Source: Opisthorchis felineus (lineage: Eukaryota > Platyhelminthes > Trematoda > Opisthorchiida > Opisthorchiidae). From it: a stretch of DNA of 64,000 bases. The stretch covers positions 374,385 through 438,384 of the forward strand of contig SJOL01008389.1 of the NCBI GenBank assembly GCA_004794785.1. Direction: 5' to 3'. Shown here piece by piece: positions 61,741 through 64,000 of the stretch (positions within the stretch are counted from its first letter, which is position 1; each line of letters begins with the position of its first letter). The notes below the pieces were generated by a model. That model was not told the DNA's origin. It saw only the letters and a list, made by a program, of their open reading frames with translations, and did no database searches. The translations under genes were made by a program, and so were the position numbers.

Positions 61741-62104
61741 TGGTGTAGGTAGTGATGCCAGCATTTTCCATTCGCTCCATTCTGACTTGTTTTGCCTTTG
61801 TTTGGGTGGCTTCTTCCGAATTTGGTTTGTGAACTTGGGATTACCAGCATAGGAACAAGATATTCATCCTTACCCCTAATCACCATGCCATTCCATTTAT
61901 CCGGACGCGTGGGGACTATATATTGGTGGCTACATATTGAAATAAGTGACTCAAGATATCTCCTTGTTAAAGGGGACTTGTTTGATTAGGGCTTAGAGGA
62001 AGAACCCCCTGAGGAAGTTTCTACCTGAAATTACTAACTGGCCATTTGCTAGGAAGCAGGGTGCGATAGATACGACAGAGTGTGTGGGATCCTGTCCAGA
62101 CATG
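61741..62104 (-). other. Probable 5' region of PLE-3
   Basis: Lies between the hammerhead remnant and the first recognisable RT residues. Minus-strand translation gives only fragmentary protein-like stretches in changing frames, so I cannot place the PLE start codon. It is assigned to the element by position. Confidence 0.35.
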
Positions 62105-62180
62105 ATGCGCTACACATAGGGTTGCTGAAAACTCACGACCGGTTTCTCCTGGTGGGCGCAGTCTTGGTCAACACCAAACT
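62105..62180 (-). ncRNA. Hammerhead remnant upstream of PLE-3
   Basis: Minus strand: TTGGTCAACACC, then GACTGCGCCCACC, a deletion that removed CTGATGA and stem II, then GAGAAACCGGTCGTGAG and TTTTCAGCAACCCTATG. The GAAA, the ACCGGT palindrome, the GTC cleavage site and the flanking unit sequence survive. The end (CAGCAACCCTATG...AGCGCATCATG) closely matches the left end of the element at 10450. It is about 0.4 kb upstream of the PLE-3 RT in the same orientation, where a pseudo-LTR would lie. Confidence 0.7.
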
Positions 62181-63100
62181 GGAAAGATGTTACATATTTT
62201 CTTATGACGTACTGCAATACTGGTTTTTGATACATCGTTTGAATAGACACCACTGGGTCATGCAGTGATTGTCTGGTTTACGCCAGAGCAGCAAAAGTGA
62301 ACGTTTGAATCATATTCACTGTCAGGTGCAAAAGATCGGTAACCAAAAACTTTCCGATTTTACCGCGGAGGTGACACTATCACAAGGGGTTGGCAACGAG
62401 AGCTTGAAACTTTGGACATCCCATTGCTGTCTTATTTTATCCTCTTCGTTCTAGGTAGGTCTAGGAAAAATATTATCTTCATATAGGTATTTTGTATAAA
62501 TGCAAGACCATGTGTGATTGATTTCGAAAGAATCCTGCCGAGTGTTTCCTCTTTTGCCTCGTGATTTAGTATTTTTCCTAGGGTTTTCCATAATTTTATG
62601 TATCTAACCAGGACAGCCCTTGATGCCATCAAATCGCTGCACCCGTTTCCGGTTCGCCTAAGTTTGCATATTTTTACACATATTCATGATGACATACTGA
62701 GTTGTTGATGTTTTGCATTTGAATTGGAGTGTCACCGAAGAGTCGTGTGCGTCAGAAGAGAAGGCAAAGTCAGACAGGATAGTGGCAGTGACAGAATTGG
62801 GGGTAGACTTCACTGAAGCGACCAATGATTGATTGCGTAGCCACCATCACGATTTCGCTCAAATGAGCAGGCAGGATCGCGACCGTTGGTGAGTCACGGC
62901 AATTCTAAGACAGCAACCTAGGGACGCTGCACAAGAGACATGAAATGTTTTCTTTTCTCTCTGGGTGCCGCTAACTTGCCGTCCACCGCGTGCCGGGCGA
63001 CCTGGCGCATGTCCAGTGCGCTTGTGTCAGTTCTTGTCTGACTTTTCTATCGCCATACAAATAGGTCACCTGAAATAGAGACTGTAGGAAAGCCACTCAC
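62181..63100. other. No recognisable gene
   Basis: Nothing assigned. Confidence 0.45.
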
Positions 63101-63411
63101 ATAATTAGCCTGACAGTTGTGTTGACTGTGTTGATTTCAAAGATCCAACCCTCGGTTTTCACCCCCAGAACACCAGCGATTATGTTGCCTTGTAGGAATC
63201 TAGCACAGCTGGGGTGACATACATGCTCTTTTCTGGTTGGACATGAAATTCGCAGAATAGTGCCGGACGGATATGCTCTGATCAGGATATTGTTCCATGC
63301 TGAGACATAAATCACACAATAGGACAGATCACAGAGTTCTCTCCTGTATTTCACTTCCCGACTACCGCTAACGAGATTCATGGTTTCGGCCACTGGGTGT
63401 CCGAATTCTGA
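63101..63411 (-). CDS. Candidate internal exon, unknown (possibly beta-propeller-like) product
   Basis: A 311-nt open interval on the minus strand, bounded by an acceptor (ATTGTAG, AG at 63413-63412) and a consensus donor GTGAGT (GT at 63100-63099). The only preceding in-frame stop is the TAG of the acceptor itself. It encodes about 103 residues beginning SEFGHPVAETMNLVSGSREV, with alternating hydrophobic stretches (CVIYVSAWNNILIRAYPSGT, NIIAGVLG, GWIFEINT) that suggest beta-strands. I cannot name a family. A minus ORF at 63609-63833 just upstream has similar character and might be a preceding exon, with a weaker donor. Confidence 0.33.
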
Positions 63412-64000
63412 CTACAATGTTCATTAAACCACTGGATCAAGCGTACAGTTCTAACCCCACCCCCGTCTTGTTGCTATAAGGGGTCAACGTTAATCGTGCT
63501 TCGGTCCAATGGTTAGAAATGCTGAATTTTTTGGAGTCCAGTATCGTTATACGATGGCGAACTACTCAAAGTCTCATTACTAACCGGTTCTGTCAATTTA
63601 TCAAAAATTTACACGGTAAACTGATTCAGTCTGGGAAAGGAAGGTTCACCAATAAAGTTGAAAACAGGTGCCTCCAGTGATATAACGCCACAGAATGCTT
63701 GTTGCGTTAGATGGTCTTGAACTAGCCTAGGTGGTCTGGTTTCCGCTCCAAAATGGTCAGCGGTTGTGAACAAGGAAAACAGGAATATAGCTTCAACCTC
63801 AAGGGCATTTCCGACTATTGCTCTACACCTCATTCAAAAGCGGTCCAATCGACACACAATCGACGCACTCAGGAAGCCTTGGGGCTGCGCATTCCAGTGC
63901 CTCATACAATGTTTTTCGGGTACTAGTGTCCATCGCTGAATGCTTCACCTGTGGCACTGCTTGCATCTGCAAACAGACATGCGATGTTACGAACCATCAA
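63412..64000. other. No assigned gene; possible upstream exon at 63609-63833 (-)
   Basis: The 74-codon minus ORF at 63609-63833 contains GVISLEAPVFNFIGEPSF and could precede the exon at 63101-63411. A possible donor (GTGAAC) follows the Gly codon of 'FIG'. Support is weak. Confidence 0.25.

Noticed and set aside
1..64000. CRISPR arrays, bacterial operons, rRNA or tRNA genes
   Set aside because: None seen: no regularly spaced direct repeats, no tRNA cloverleaf, and the window is clearly eukaryotic.

Overview
This is eukaryotic, repeat-rich, gene-poor DNA. There are no bacterial-style operons, no long intact open reading frames, one assembly gap (N, 21717-22610), and at least six decayed retrotransposon copies. 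Most elements fall into two groups: RTE-type non-LTR retrotransposons with the conserved 'YGSETWPLR / DHRCLRSIA / RLRWLG' C-terminal block, and Penelope-like elements (PLEs) with RT plus GIY-YIG endonuclease. This mix, together with small hammerhead-ribozyme repeats, suggests a flatworm. A tapeworm, perhaps of the diphyllobothriidean group, is my best guess; that is inference.

Layout. Positions 1-13771 look like intergenic or intronic DNA, with a hammerhead repeat inserted at 10450-10858 and a decayed one near 12.05-12.17 kb. At 13772-14211 (minus) is the one host exon I can tie to a family, an N-terminal exon resembling a voltage-gated calcium channel alpha-1 subunit. From 16.8 to 22.6 kb two RTE elements converge, one plus and one minus, with a hammerhead remnant between them; the second runs into the gap. 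A tRNA-like SINE follows the gap. PLE-1 lies at about 28.25-30.96 kb (minus), PLE-2 at 39.83-40.81 kb (minus), a truncated RTE at 43.45-44.29 kb (plus), and a fold-back element at 45.59-45.85 kb. Hammerhead repeats follow at 46.2, 48.4-48.8 and 52.3-52.7 kb, then a second SINE copy at 54.5 kb. PLE-3 lies at 60.35-61.74 kb (minus), with a hammerhead remnant just upstream of it on the same strand. A few ORFs bounded by good splice signals (25.05, 35.36, 37.63, 49.10 and 63.10 kb) are offered as possible exons, none recognised.

The most interesting system is the hammerhead family. Its unit is about 309 bp. One copy (52335-52705) keeps every conserved core position of a type I hammerhead, has partial direct repeats as if inserted from a 1.2-mer RNA, and is flanked by a 13-bp target-site duplication. 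A second copy (10450-10858) is a head-to-head inverted dimer that also has a 13-bp duplication. A third remnant sits about 0.4 kb upstream of the RT domain of PLE-3 in the same orientation. This suggests a non-autonomous, ribozyme-carrying retroelement mobilised by, or derived from the pseudo-LTR of, a Penelope-like element.
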